Shown: positions 17,329 to 26,342, counted from the stretch's first letter. The stretch: DNA of 64,000 nucleotides from Planktophila turicensis (GCA_965234405.1 OZ248346.1); one strand, 5' to 3'. Program-made: numbers and translations. Notes: a model not told the origin generated them from the letters alone.

Positions 17329-18591
17329 TTATTCAGCTTTGCCTGCAGCCTTATTGAGCGCACGAAGCAGCTGGTATCCGATGACAGCAACGAGTGTTCC
17401 GTTGATGATTCCACCGAATGAGTAATCCCCACGCTTCCATGTCATATCTGCGATACCAATAATCAATGTAGTTGCAGCGATGAAGAGGTTGGTTGAGTTA
17501 CCAAAGTTGACCTTATTTTCGATCCAAATCTTTGCACCGAGAACTCCGATCATTCCGTAGAGAGCAACTCCGACTCCACCAAGAACTCCTGCTGGAGTTG
17601 CACTGAGTACAGCTCCGAACTTAGGAGATAGTGAGAGAAGGATGGCTCCGATACCTGCTACCCAATAAGCAGCAGTTGAGTAGATGCGAGTTGCTGCCAT
17701 AACGCCGATGTTTTCAGCGTAAGTAGTTGTTCCTGACCCGCCACCAGCTCCTGCAAGAGTTGTTGCTACGCCGTCTGCGATAAGTGCGTTACCCATTTGA
17801 CCATCAAGATCTTTTCCTGTCATCGCAGCAACTGCCTTGACGTGGCCAACGTTCTCAGCGATAAGAACGAGGACAACTGGCAAGAAGAGCAAGATTGCAT
17901 TGACATCAAATGATGGTGAGGTGAAGGTCGGTAGTGCAAACCACTTTGCAGCCTTTACGCCATCAAAGTTGATATCGCCCTGAAGGGCTGCAAATGCGTA
18001 CCCAATGATGATTCCACCGAAGATGCTGATGCGTCCTAGGAAGCCCTTTGATACTGCTCCAATAATTGCAACGGAAGCAAGTGTCACGATTGCAGTAACA
18101 GGCGCTGCCTTGAAGTTGTTGTTAGCCGCTCCCGCAAGGTTGAGACCAATAATCATGACGATTGAACCAGTGACAAGTGGAGGCAATAGCCAGTTGATCC
18201 ATCCGATACCAACGGCGTTAACAATCAAACCAACGATTGCTAGAAGCACGCCAGTTGCAACAACGCCGCCAAGGGCTACGGCAATCCCACCACTAGCTTG
18301 TGCAGCCGCGATTGGAGCCAAGAATGCAAAAGATGAACCGAGGTAGCTAGGTACCTGATTCTTGGTAAGTGCAAGGAAGATCAAGGTTCCGATACCTGAG
18401 AAGAAAAGTGTGGTGCTAGGCGGGAAGCCTGTGATGATTGGAACTAAGAATGTTGCGCCGAACATTGCGGCAATATGTTGAACACCAACTCCGATAGTAA
18501 GTGGCCAAGCGAGACGTTCATCTGGCTTTACAACTTCTCCATCTTTAACTGACTTACCATTTCCATGTAGATTCCACGATAGAAGCGACAT
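17329..18591 (-). CDS. uraA: NCS2-family nucleobase permease, probable uracil permease
   Basis: A 420-aa membrane transporter of about 14 helices that should import uracil (possibly xanthine) with protons. PSYLGSSFAFLAPIAAA corresponds to the substrate-binding helix of UraA-type members, and the cytoplasmic motif around AENVGHVKAVAAMTGKD is characteristic of uracil carriers. A Shine-Dalgarno AAGGAA precedes the ATG at 18591, so this gene, unlike many neighbours, has a leader. Monocistronic, ended by the shared terminator. Confidence 0.92.
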   Translation of the reverse strand: MSLLSWNLHGNGKSVKDGEVVKPDERLAWPLTIGVGVQHIAAMFGATFLVPIITGFPPSTTLFFSGIGTLIFLALTKNQVPSYLGSSFAFLAPIAAAQASGGIAVALGGVVATGVLLAIVGLIVNAVGIGWINWLLPPLVTGSIVMIIGLNLAGAANNNFKAAPVTAIVTLASVAIIGAVSKGFLGRISIFGGIIIGYAFAALQGDINFDGVKAAKWFALPTFTSPSFDVNAILLFLPVVLVLIAENVGHVKAVAAMTGKDLDGQMGNALIADGVATTLAGAGGGSGTTTYAENIGVMAATRIYSTAAYWVAGIGAILLSLSPKFGAVLSATPAGVLGGVGVALYGMIGVLGAKIWIENKVNFGNSTNLFIAATTLIIGIADMTWKRGDYSFGGIINGTLVAVIGYQLLRALNKAAGKAE

Positions 18592-18617
18592 CGCATTCCT
18601 TCCAGCTCAGTTGAGAA

Positions 18618-18634
18618 CCACAGAGTTACTGTGG
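18618..18634 (-). promoter_or_regulatory. Hairpin in the uraA leader
   Basis: CCACAG and CTGTGG form a 6-bp stem with a 5-nt loop about 27 nt upstream of the uraA start. A TACATT hexamer lies just upstream and could be the -10. The hairpin lacks a T-run, so it is not an intrinsic terminator. It might be a protein- or RNA-binding site, or incidental. No PyrR-type consensus was recognised. Confidence 0.35.
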
Positions 18635-18701
18635 CCGGGGAATGTAAAAAGGGTAGAACTGAACTACCGAGTAACTTCGATATGACACGAGTCTTCTGGT
18701 G

Positions 18702-18707
18702 TAGATT
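18702..18707 (+). promoter_or_regulatory. Putative leaderless promoter of the LysE-type exporter (-10 TAGATT)
   Basis: TAGATT ends 6 nt before the GTG start at 18714, and no Shine-Dalgarno is present. This spacing is what supports the GTG start. Confidence 0.5.
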
Positions 18708-18713
18708 CATCGG

Positions 18714-19316
18714 GTGATTGCGCTTCTGCCAGGATTCTTGACTGGGTTATCCCTCATCATCGCCATCGGCGCTCAAAATGCCTTCGTCATCAAACAAGGT
18801 CTATTGCGACAACACGTCCTCCTAATTGTTCTTATCTGCGCCATTTCTGATGCTGTTCTCATATTTCTCGGAACAGGCGGTCTGGGCGCACTGGTTCAAA
18901 GTAATCAAGGATTGCTTGAAGTCATTCGTTGGTTTGGCGTCGCTTACTTAACGTGGTTCGGAATTAAGAGTGTTAAATCGGCGTTCACTAATCAATCGTT
19001 GGAAGCTTCAGAAAGTCCAACAGTCAGTGCGCTCAAGGTTGCAACGACGGCCCTAGCGTTGACCTGGCTCAATCCACATGTCTATCTGGATACGGTCATA
19101 CTTTTAGGAAGTGTTGCAAATCAATTCGATTCAAATCGTTGGTATTTCGCTATCGGCGCATCAGTTGCAAGTGTTCTGTGGTTTACCGTTATCGGTTTTG
19201 GCGCCAGGGCTGCCTCGAAATATATGTCGCGTCCAATATTTTGGAAGATCCTTGATTCACTGATCGCAGTCGTCATGTTCTCGATTGCAATAACGCTCGC
19301 TTTCTTTAATTTTTAG
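18714..19316 (+). CDS. LysE/ArgO-family amino acid exporter
   Basis: A 200-aa inner membrane protein of six helices. The start LPGFLTGLSLIIAIGAQNAFVIKQGL is the LysE/ArgO signature, and LNPHVYLDTVILLGS in the second half is the other conserved block. It should export basic amino acids such as lysine or arginine; exact substrate unknown. It starts with GTG at a leaderless-type site. The 3' end overlaps the convergent EamA gene by 11 nt. Confidence 0.92.
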   Translation: MIALLPGFLTGLSLIIAIGAQNAFVIKQGLLRQHVLLIVLICAISDAVLIFLGTGGLGALVQSNQGLLEVIRWFGVAYLTWFGIKSVKSAFTNQSLEASESPTVSALKVATTALALTWLNPHVYLDTVILLGSVANQFDSNRWYFAIGASVASVLWFTVIGFGARAASKYMSRPIFWKILDSLIAVVMFSIAITLAFFNF

Positions 19317-20178
19317 TACGAGAGGTAAGCAGGATTCCCAAGGCAACAATCGCGATTCCTATATAACTCTGCAGAAAAAGAGCCTCGCCAATTACGATGG
19401 CAGCCAGGATCGTTGCAGTTGCGGGTTCGGCTAAAACCACTGTCGCAGCAAGACTGGATTCGATTCTCTTGAGCCCAAACATAAAGAGCACGTAACCAAT
19501 AGACGTTGTCACAAGCCCCAGCCATAGAACGGTGAGAAAGCCTTGTGAAGTAAAGATCCATTCTGGGTTTTCAGTAAACAAGAACGGGAAACTGACCAAC
19601 GCTGCAACGCCGAATGTTGTTGCCGTAAGCCACATATCCTGTGCGCCCCTTGCGAGGGATTTGCGACACACCACATTAAAGATTGCAAAACCTAACCCGG
19701 CAAGGACTGCTAAACCCACACCCTTGGGTTCGAAAGATTCGACGCCATTCGCAGTTCCCACCAAGATGATTCCAAAAACTGTCACTGAAGTTCCTAGGTA
19801 CCAACTCTTCTGTGGTTTCTCTCGGAGAATTAAGTAAGCGACTATTGCTGAAAGTGTTGGAGCTGAACCGAGGGCTGTAACGGTTGCTATCGCGATACCG
19901 GTTGAATGAACGGCGCTGAAGAAAGTCAGTTGATACATTCCGATTCCAACACCACAGATGATCAAATCTAGGAGCGGCATTCGTACATCTCCCCGAGTCT
20001 TTCTTTGGAAGTATGCGAAAACGAAGAGAAATGCGGAGCCACATAAAAGCCTTGCTGAGGCGACCGCGACAGGGGAAATATCCGGAACGCCAAGTTGTTG
20101 AGTTGTGCCAGTTGTTCCGAAGCAGAGAGCGGCACCAAGTACGGCGAAGATTCCCGCACGTTTCTTGGTAGTACTCAT
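19306..20178 (-). CDS. EamA-family (DMT superfamily) transporter
   Basis: A 290-aa ten-helix transporter made of two EamA repeats. GAALCFGTTGTTQQL opens the first and LAGLGFAIFNVVCRKSLARG the second. RIESSLAATVVLAEPATATILA near the C-terminus is a typical EamA end. The substrate cannot be read from sequence. It is divergent from the semialdehyde dehydrogenase across only 28 bp, so it may be co-regulated with hydroxyproline catabolism and move a related metabolite. The ATG at 20178 has TATCCT ending 6 nt upstream; a longer in-frame extension is rejected. Confidence 0.9.
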   Translation of the reverse strand: MSTTKKRAGIFAVLGAALCFGTTGTTQQLGVPDISPVAVASARLLCGSAFLFVFAYFQRKTRGDVRMPLLDLIICGVGIGMYQLTFFSAVHSTGIAIATVTALGSAPTLSAIVAYLILREKPQKSWYLGTSVTVFGIILVGTANGVESFEPKGVGLAVLAGLGFAIFNVVCRKSLARGAQDMWLTATTFGVAALVSFPFLFTENPEWIFTSQGFLTVLWLGLVTTSIGYVLFMFGLKRIESSLAATVVLAEPATATILAAIVIGEALFLQSYIGIAIVALGILLTSRTKN

Positions 20179-20184
20179 CCGACG

Positions 20185-20200
20185 AGGATACTCGTAGTAT
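20185..20200. promoter_or_regulatory. Divergent leaderless promoters in a 28-bp intergenic region
   Basis: TATCCT on the minus strand (20185-20190) ends 6 nt before the EamA ATG. TAGTAT on the plus strand (20195-20200) ends 6 nt before the dehydrogenase ATG at 20207. The -10 boxes are 4 bp apart, so each polymerase footprint covers the other promoter. This implies linked or mutually exclusive expression. Confidence 0.55.
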
Positions 20201-20206
20201 GCGCTC

Positions 20207-21691
20207 ATGACATTTCGCGCGGTAAAACCAATTGATGGAACTCCATACGGAGTTGAGATCCCAGAGCACACTAAGGGTGACGTTGATTCACGAATCAAGA
20301 ACGCTGCTGCCTCGGCGCATGCGATTGCTCATCAATCACCCAAAGAGCGAGCTCTTCTACTTCGTACTATCGCTGCCGAGATCGAGGCCGTGCGCACTTC
20401 ACTTGTCGAATCTGCCTGTGCCGAGACCGCGCTCCCTGAAGCTCGAATCGGCGGCGAAATAACTCGCACAACAGTTCAGTTCGAGCTCTTCGCCCGTCTT
20501 GTTGAATCCGGTAAACATCTGGGAGTCGTTATCGATAAGGCTGATGCCAATTACTCCCCTGCACCACGTCCTGATATTCGCAAGATGAATGTGCCACTTG
20601 GGGTCGTTGCAATTTTTGCGGCGAGTAATTTCCCTCTCGCTTTTTCTGTAGCTGGAGGCGATGCTGCTTCAGCGATTGCTTCAGGTAACGCAATCATCGC
20701 GAAGGCTCATCCTTCTCATCCAAATACCTGCGCCACGATTGAACTAGCAATCAAGTCGGCACTGAAGAAGTGTGGGTTGAGCGAAGATATTTACTCCATT
20801 GTCCAAGGTGTTAACCCTGAGATCACTCATTGGTTGGCGCTTCATGATGATGTGAAGGCAGTTGGTTTCACAGGCTCTGAAGTTGTCGGAAGAATCCTGG
20901 TCGACTTAGCGGCAACTCGTAAGGAACCAATCCCAGTATTTGCTGAGATGGGAAGCCTCAATCCAGTCTTCGTCACAAAGAACGCAATCGCCGATCGTTC
21001 AGAAGCGCTTGCTAAAGGAATTATTGATTCTGCACTCATGGGCTCTGGCCAGTTCTGTACCAAGCCAGGGCTGGTATTTATCCCTGAAGATGAAGATTTC
21101 GTTTCAACTATGAAATATCACCTTGCAACACTCTCTGTCGCGCCTCTTCTGAGTAAGTCCATCGCTGAGCGCTACTCGGCAGCAATCGCGAAACTTTCTG
21201 CTGCCGGCAAACTCGAAGTTGCATCGGGAATTGCCAATGGCTCAGGCTTTGGAGTTACTCCAACCGTATTCATCACTGATTGGGCGACAGCCTCTTCGAA
21301 CCATGAATTGCTCGAAGAGCACTTCGGTCCAACAACTGTCGTCATTACTTGTGATGAATCCCAATACGTTGACATTGCCTCATCGCTTCAGGGTCAGCTG
21401 ACCGCAACGATTCAAGGAACTGATGCCGATAAGCCTGCTGAGCTTCTTTCAGTGCTGAAAGAGAAAGCTGGCCGAGTCATCTGGAACGGTTTTCCTACAG
21501 GGGTTGCCGTTACAACCGCAATGAATCACGGCGGTCCATGGCCTTCATCGTCATCGCATACAACCTCAGTGGGAACAGATGCGATCTATCGCTTCATGCG
21601 TCCTGTTGCGTATCAAGGTTTTGCGCAGAACGTTCTTCCAGAACCGCTACAAGATGCGAACTCTTGGGCAGTTCCTCAAGACATTAACTAG
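20207..21691 (+). CDS. 2-Oxoglutarate semialdehyde (2,5-dioxovalerate) dehydrogenase, NADP-type ALDH
   Basis: A 494-aa aldehyde dehydrogenase of the branch that oxidises 2-oxoglutarate semialdehyde to 2-oxoglutarate. The catalytic Cys is in SGQFCTKPG, the general-base Glu in FAEMGSLNP, and the cofactor segment is VGFTGSEVVG. Distinctive branch features include NVPLGVVAIFAASNFPLAFS. It is the last step of hydroxyproline breakdown, and the epimerase and deaminase genes lie immediately downstream on the other strand, overlapping by 4 nt. D-glucarate or arabinose pathways also use this enzyme, but their genes are not seen here. Confidence 0.9.
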   Translation: MTFRAVKPIDGTPYGVEIPEHTKGDVDSRIKNAAASAHAIAHQSPKERALLLRTIAAEIEAVRTSLVESACAETALPEARIGGEITRTTVQFELFARLVESGKHLGVVIDKADANYSPAPRPDIRKMNVPLGVVAIFAASNFPLAFSVAGGDAASAIASGNAIIAKAHPSHPNTCATIELAIKSALKKCGLSEDIYSIVQGVNPEITHWLALHDDVKAVGFTGSEVVGRILVDLAATRKEPIPVFAEMGSLNPVFVTKNAIADRSEALAKGIIDSALMGSGQFCTKPGLVFIPEDEDFVSTMKYHLATLSVAPLLSKSIAERYSAAIAKLSAAGKLEVASGIANGSGFGVTPTVFITDWATASSNHELLEEHFGPTTVVITCDESQYVDIASSLQGQLTATIQGTDADKPAELLSVLKEKAGRVIWNGFPTGVAVTTAMNHGGPWPSSSSHTTSVGTDAIYRFMRPVAYQGFAQNVLPEPLQDANSWAVPQDIN

Positions 21692-22692
21692 ACGATAAAA
21701 CCGCTTGGGAATGGATCGTTCTCATCGAGCATCCATGTTGCTTCACCCATCACCCATGCGCGTCCGGTAATCATTGGAATAATCGCGTCGAAGTTACCGA
21801 CTTTGGTGCGCTCTTTGATTCGTCCCTCAAAGTGGGAACCGATCCAAGATTCATTGTTGAGAACATCGCCTTCTTTGAAATCTCCGCGAGCCACCATCTG
21901 GGCTAGTCGAGCACTTGTTCCTGTACCGCAAGGAGAACGGTCGAACCAACCTGGGTGAATTGCCATCGCATTGCGCCAATGCAGTGGACCTTCACTTCCG
22001 GGTGCAATGAAATCGATGTGATGACAGATTGCGATATCTGGATTTTCTGGATGCACGGGACGATTCTGTTCATTGATGGCATCAGAGATGAGAAGACCGT
22101 AATCGAGGAACTTCTGGCCATTCTCGCGCTTGAATTCAAGACCTACCCGATCGACCGGAACAATGGCGTAGAAATTTCCACCATATGCCATGTCGTACGT
22201 AATCTTTCCAAGTCCAGGAACATCAACTTCTTGGTCAAGTGCGTAGGAAAATGATGGGACGTTGGTCAAGGTGACATTCTTTGCGCGGCCATTTTCTACT
22301 GCGACATCTACGACCACTAATCCTGCTGGAGTATCTAGGCGAATAGTTGTTACTGGTTCAACAACTTTCACTAATTGCTTTTCAACGAGAGCGGTAGCTA
22401 CTCCGATAGTTCCGTGACCGCACATCGGTAAACATCCTGAAACTTCAATATAGACAACTCCCCAATCAGCATCTGGTCGAGTTGGCTTCTGCAAGATTGC
22501 ACCGCTCATTGCGCTATGTCCACGTGGTTCATACATCAACCAGTGACGGAAATAATCCATATGCTCCATGAAATGCAGGCGTTTATCGAACATCGTAGCC
22601 CCGGGGATTTCGCCAATCCCTGACGTCACAACACGAGTTGGCATACCTTCGGTATGCGTCTCAACAGTCGTGACGGTGCGGATGCTCTTCAT
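21688..22692 (-). CDS. 4-Hydroxyproline 2-epimerase (proline racemase family)
   Basis: A 334-aa member of the proline racemase family. Both catalytic cysteines are present, in PMCGHGTIG and in DRSPCGTGTSARLA. This marks an epimerase or racemase rather than the trans-3-hydroxyproline dehydratase, which has lost the first Cys. Given the neighbours it should convert trans-4-hydroxy-L-proline to cis-4-hydroxy-D-proline, the entry step of the pathway. It lies 8 nt downstream of the deaminase and is presumably co-transcribed. Ordinary proline racemase activity is the alternative but fits the context less well. Confidence 0.9.
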   Translation of the reverse strand: MKSIRTVTTVETHTEGMPTRVVTSGIGEIPGATMFDKRLHFMEHMDYFRHWLMYEPRGHSAMSGAILQKPTRPDADWGVVYIEVSGCLPMCGHGTIGVATALVEKQLVKVVEPVTTIRLDTPAGLVVVDVAVENGRAKNVTLTNVPSFSYALDQEVDVPGLGKITYDMAYGGNFYAIVPVDRVGLEFKRENGQKFLDYGLLISDAINEQNRPVHPENPDIAICHHIDFIAPGSEGPLHWRNAMAIHPGWFDRSPCGTGTSARLAQMVARGDFKEGDVLNNESWIGSHFEGRIKERTKVGNFDAIIPMITGRAWVMGEATWMLDENDPFPSGFIV

Positions 22693-22700
22693 AAGAGCGG

Positions 22701-23594
22701 TTAGCGATTCTTAAAGTAAGCCAGCGCTACATCCATCTCACGATGAATCTGCTCTTGCTCATGCTTTGGAAGAGGTAGACGTGGAAGTCGTGTAGGACCG
22801 CCATATCGACCGACGTGATCCATGCCCAACTTAATCGCCTGAATGAATTCCTTTTTAGAATCCCAGTGGAAGACATCATGAAGTGCTGCGTACATCGGAG
22901 CTGCCTCTTTGAAGTTTCCTGATGTTGCAAGGTTATAAAGCTCCATAGACTCCTTAGGAAGAGCATTTGGGAATCCTGCAATCCAACCTGAAATTCCAGC
23001 TGTTGAGAGTTCGAGGAATACGTCATCCGCGCCCACAATCACCTCAATACGTGGAGCAAGTTTTTTGATCTGCCAGATACGACGAACATCGCCAGAGAAT
23101 TCCTTGATTGCGACCACGTTTGGAACTTCATCAGCAATACGGGCAACTAACTTTGGAGTCAGATCTACCTTTGTATCAAAAGGATTGTTGTAGGCGATGA
23201 TTGGGATGCCAACTTTTGCTACCTCTTTGTAGTGTGCAATCACTTCGTCATCTGACGCGCGATATGCGTTAGGTGGAAGCAACATGACAGCGCCTGCTCC
23301 TGCCTTCTGTGCATGCTCTGCCCACTTACGTGATTCGGCTGCGCCGTACGCGGCTACACCAGGAACAACGCTGAAACCTTTTGGAGCTGCAGCTACTGCA
23401 ACTTCAACCATCTTGGCGCGCTCTTCAGCTGTAAGTACTTGATACTCGCCGAGCGAGCCGTTTGGGATAACACCATGTGTTCCGTTAGCTGCAAGCCATG
23501 CAACATGCTCTGCATACTTGTCGTAATCAACAGAGAGATCAGATTTGAACGGGGTCGCTGTGGCGGTAAGTACGCCATTCCATGGGTTAGTCAT
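22701..23594 (-). CDS. DHDPS-family protein, probable 1-pyrroline-4-hydroxy-2-carboxylate deaminase
   Basis: A 297-aa TIM-barrel protein of the dihydrodipicolinate synthase/N-acetylneuraminate lyase family. The Schiff-base lysine is in VVAIKEFSGD and the conserved tyrosine in IIAYNNPF. GSLGEYQVLTAEER replaces the GTTGE-type loop of true DapA. Among hydroxyproline genes the expected reaction is deamination of pyrroline-4-hydroxy-2-carboxylate to 2-oxoglutarate semialdehyde. The ATG at 23594 is supported by a TAAGTT hexamer 7 nt upstream; the ORF extends 3 codons further. Confidence 0.87.
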   Translation of the reverse strand: MTNPWNGVLTATATPFKSDLSVDYDKYAEHVAWLAANGTHGVIPNGSLGEYQVLTAEERAKMVEVAVAAAPKGFSVVPGVAAYGAAESRKWAEHAQKAGAGAVMLLPPNAYRASDDEVIAHYKEVAKVGIPIIAYNNPFDTKVDLTPKLVARIADEVPNVVAIKEFSGDVRRIWQIKKLAPRIEVIVGADDVFLELSTAGISGWIAGFPNALPKESMELYNLATSGNFKEAAPMYAALHDVFHWDSKKEFIQAIKLGMDHVGRYGGPTRLPRLPLPKHEQEQIHREMDVALAYFKNR

Positions 23595-23601
23595 GCTGCA
23601 C

Positions 23602-23607
23602 AACTTA
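23602..23607 (-). promoter_or_regulatory. Putative leaderless promoter of the deaminase-epimerase unit (-10 TAAGTT)
   Basis: TAAGTT on the minus strand ends 7 nt before the ATG at 23594, just past the end of the dehydrogenase gene. The last two hydroxyproline genes may thus form their own transcript. Confidence 0.4.
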
Positions 23608-23617
23608 TCCCGTAATC

Positions 23618-24955
23618 CTACTTTTTTCCATCTCCAAGAAGTCCGAGTGAGATAGGGCTAGCAATAGGTCGGTTGCTTGAAGCAATTCGTTCACTATCTG
23701 AGACAGTGCAATGAGTAAGGCCTGCGACAATTTCTGAGACATTGCGAGAACAGATTCTGCCCTGACAAAGCCCCATGCCGGCGCGAGTAAATAGTTTTGC
23801 GGTACGAGAATCTTCGGCACCGAGTTCGGTCACTGACTCACGTATTTCAGTCATCTTCACTTCTTCGCATCGACAGATTGTCGTCGTATCGTCCGACCAG
23901 CTCTGCCAACCATCACGAATTGGATAAGAACGCTTCAGGGCATTTGCAAATATCTGCTTCCGCATTCGATTGAACTTAAGTAATGAGCGAACACCTTGTC
24001 CGGATGCGGATAATCCGGCAATCTCTCCTTCAATAAGAGAAAGGTCAGCTCCCCCGATTCCCGTTGCTTCCCCTGCGATCCATACATTTTCTACCGAACT
24101 TCGCTGCGCATCATCGACCGAAAAGATGGTGGTTCCATCAACATCAACTCGTTGTGCGCATCCAACAATTCCCCCAAGTGAGAGATCGGGCATAAATCCC
24201 CATCCGACTGCAACAACATCTGCGAGGTGCGACTTCTTTCGCTTGGCCACGATCTTGAACTTTGAGTTAACTCGAGAAACGGTCGTTAAACCCTCAGAGA
24301 ATGAAGAGATGGATCGCTTGAATTGCGGTTTCACGCTGAATCTCTTCAGAAGTTTTGCGTAGTAAATAAGTTCAAGGAATTTGGATGGGTTGAGCAATAA
24401 AGCGTGCGGTGACAGTGCCCAGCGCAACGGAGTATTTGCATCGTAGAGACCAACGATTTCCGCACCTGATTCAGCTAAGCCGGTCGCAACAGGCAATAAG
24501 AAAGGTCCAGTTCCAGCAACTACCACTTTCTTTCCTGCCAATACTCCATGACCTTTAAGTAAGGATTGTGCTGCACCTGGAGTCATTGATCCCGGCTTAT
24601 CCCAACCAGGAAAGGGAAGTGAACGATCGTATGCACCTGTTGCAAGGATGAGTTTCTCTGCTGTTAACGAACTCTCTTGCCCACCTTGCAGATAGTTCAC
24701 TCGAAAAAGATTGCCATCCTTTTCAATACTCCAGACAGTTGCCTCTGAAATTTGGGTTATCGAAGACGCGGTCTCAATCTTTGCAAATAGATTGTCGGCG
24801 CGATTGCTTCTATAACCTTTCACCGCAGTCTGGTGGCGCCAGTACTGACCACCTTTTCGAGGCGCAGAGTCGATGAGTGCAACATCTGTTCCATTGCGTG
24901 AAGCAGCTTCAGCCGCAGCAAGTCCAGCAGGACCGCCACCAACGACGATGATCAT
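23618..24955 (-). CDS. Hydroxyproline dehydrogenase-type FAD/[2Fe-2S] subunit (HcnB/SoxA-like)
   Basis: A 445-aa flavoprotein of the class found in three-subunit D-hydroxyproline, octopine and hydrogen-cyanide-synthase-like dehydrogenases. The N-terminus has the FAD motif VGGGPAGLAAAEAASRNG and GGQYWRH. VVVAGTGPFLLPVATGLAESG is the second dinucleotide fold. The C-terminus is a BFD-like domain with CRCEE and GLCQGRIC supplying four cysteines for a [2Fe-2S] cluster. It overlaps the small ferredoxin-like gene by 4 nt. The expected substrate in this context is cis-4-hydroxy-D-proline. Confidence 0.88.
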   Translation of the reverse strand: MIIVVGGGPAGLAAAEAASRNGTDVALIDSAPRKGGQYWRHQTAVKGYRSNRADNLFAKIETASSITQISEATVWSIEKDGNLFRVNYLQGGQESSLTAEKLILATGAYDRSLPFPGWDKPGSMTPGAAQSLLKGHGVLAGKKVVVAGTGPFLLPVATGLAESGAEIVGLYDANTPLRWALSPHALLLNPSKFLELIYYAKLLKRFSVKPQFKRSISSFSEGLTTVSRVNSKFKIVAKRKKSHLADVVAVGWGFMPDLSLGGIVGCAQRVDVDGTTIFSVDDAQRSSVENVWIAGEATGIGGADLSLIEGEIAGLSASGQGVRSLLKFNRMRKQIFANALKRSYPIRDGWQSWSDDTTTICRCEEVKMTEIRESVTELGAEDSRTAKLFTRAGMGLCQGRICSRNVSEIVAGLTHCTVSDSERIASSNRPIASPISLGLLGDGKK

Positions 24956-25203
24956 GGCGTGCTCTCCACTTTCATTCCTTGCTTTGCCTCAATAAGGCAT
25001 GAGCGTTGGTTTGCGACACCGTCAACAACAACAACACAGTCATAACAGATACCAATGCCACAGAAGATTGAACGGGCTTCATTGCCAAATCGCGTAGTGC
25101 GAAGTTCTCGGGTATCGGACGCAATGAGCGCTGCAGCGATACTTTGTCCTTGCTGGCAGCTGAATTCTTTTCCATTGAAAGTAAATGAGATCTTTTTCGT
25201 CAT
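24952..25203 (-). CDS. Small [2Fe-2S] subunit of the hydroxyproline dehydrogenase (HcnA-like)
   Basis: An 83-aa ferredoxin-fold protein with cysteines spaced FCGIGICYDC then QRSC, a plant-type [2Fe-2S] pattern seen in HcnA/SoxX-like subunits. It should pass electrons between the two flavin subunits. It overlaps both neighbouring genes by 4 nt, so the three subunits are translationally coupled. Short, but clearly real because of the cysteine pattern and coupling. Confidence 0.9.
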   Translation of the reverse strand: MTKKISFTFNGKEFSCQQGQSIAAALIASDTRELRTTRFGNEARSIFCGIGICYDCVVVVDGVANQRSCLIEAKQGMKVESTP

Positions 25204-26342
25204 AGCGAAACCTTCTCAAACCTTGCGGGCGAAAACGCGGAACCATCCATGAACGATTCACGCCCAAGAATTGCATCTGTAATGAGCGCTGCAGACCCCG
25301 GCGCCAATCCGATTCCGGCACCTTCATGGCCTGCGGAATGCCATAGGCCTTTAACTGTCGCATCTTCACCGATTACCGGGAGGTGATCTGGTGCATAAGG
25401 GCGAAATCCACGATACGCGCGCAACAATTGAACATCGCGCAGTATCGGAAAGAGAGATGTTGCTTGCGCTGCAAGACGACGCAGGATTTCGTAATTCATA
25501 GAACCATCAAATCCAACTCGTTCGCGGCTGGCACCGATCAAGATTGTTCCGGCGCGCGTTCCTTCAACGACTGTACTGGTCTGTAAATCGGCATCACTAC
25601 TAGCAACATTTGCGACGTAGTCAGAGTCATAGACCTTATGGAAGACATATTTCTTGGTTGGCTCGGTGACAAGAATAAAACCCTTACGTGGAGCGATAGG
25701 CAGATGAGATCCAGCCATCTGAGCCAACTCCCCCGCCCATGTTCCTGTTGCATTGACGATAATCGGTGCTGAGAAATTACCTTGCGTTGTCTCGATACCA
25801 GTTACTGCACCTTGGTTAACAAGAATTCTGGTGACTTTTGCTTGAGAGATAAATGCTCCACCGCGTTTTACGACCGTACGAATCACATGAGCTGCAGCCA
25901 ACATTGGTTGGCATTGAGAATCTTGTGGATAGAAAACTCCAGACTGGTATCTCTGGTCTAGGTAGGGTTCCAATTCATGGAGAGATGTGTGGTCTAACTT
26001 CTGAATCGCCACACCATGCTGACTCTGCTCAGACGCTAATTTCATCAACGGGCCATCATCGTTGCGAGCAACAACTACTCCGCCCTTGGCTTCAAGCTCA
26101 AAGGTATCGCCAACGTCATCTTGCATTTCAAACCATAAATCACGAGAGCGAAGTGCCAGTATTAGTTCTGGACCAGGATCTTTATCTGAGACAAGAATGT
26201 TGCCTTCGCCTGCGCCAGTTGTTCCGCTCGACACTGCTCCGCGATCAATAACCAGAACTTTAAATCCAGCATTAGTAAGCGAAAGTGCAACCGAAGCGCC
26301 CACTATCCCCGCGCCAATAACAATTGCGTCAGGATTTTGCAT
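25200..26342 (-). CDS. FAD-dependent D-amino-acid dehydrogenase-type subunit (DAO family, HcnC-like)
   Basis: A 380-aa DAO-family flavoprotein expected to be the catalytic subunit oxidising cis-4-hydroxy-D-proline to the pyrroline. The FAD motif AIVIGAGIVGASVALSLTNAG opens the protein, with RAYRGFRPYAPDHLPVIG and SAGHEGAGIGLAPGS near the end as in D-amino-acid and sarcosine oxidases. It is the first of the three subunits and starts 14 nt after the upstream HIT gene. No strong Shine-Dalgarno was found for it. Confidence 0.88.
   Translation of the reverse strand: MQNPDAIVIGAGIVGASVALSLTNAGFKVLVIDRGAVSSGTTGAGEGNILVSDKDPGPELILALRSRDLWFEMQDDVGDTFELEAKGGVVVARNDDGPLMKLASEQSQHGVAIQKLDHTSLHELEPYLDQRYQSGVFYPQDSQCQPMLAAAHVIRTVVKRGGAFISQAKVTRILVNQGAVTGIETTQGNFSAPIIVNATGTWAGELAQMAGSHLPIAPRKGFILVTEPTKKYVFHKVYDSDYVANVASSDADLQTSTVVEGTRAGTILIGASRERVGFDGSMNYEILRRLAAQATSLFPILRDVQLLRAYRGFRPYAPDHLPVIGEDATVKGLWHSAGHEGAGIGLAPGSAALITDAILGRESFMDGSAFSPARFEKVSL

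Noticed and set aside
19676..20269. A 197-codon minus-strand frame overlapping EamA in another frame
   Set aside because: Trp/Ser/Arg-rich translation with no motif; the EamA frame explains the region.
20207..26342. Reading this cluster as proline or lysine metabolism (proline racemase, DapA)
   Set aside because: The combination of epimerase, three-subunit flavin dehydrogenase, DHDPS-like deaminase and 2-oxoglutarate semialdehyde dehydrogenase is specific to hydroxyproline; no dapB-type partners are near.
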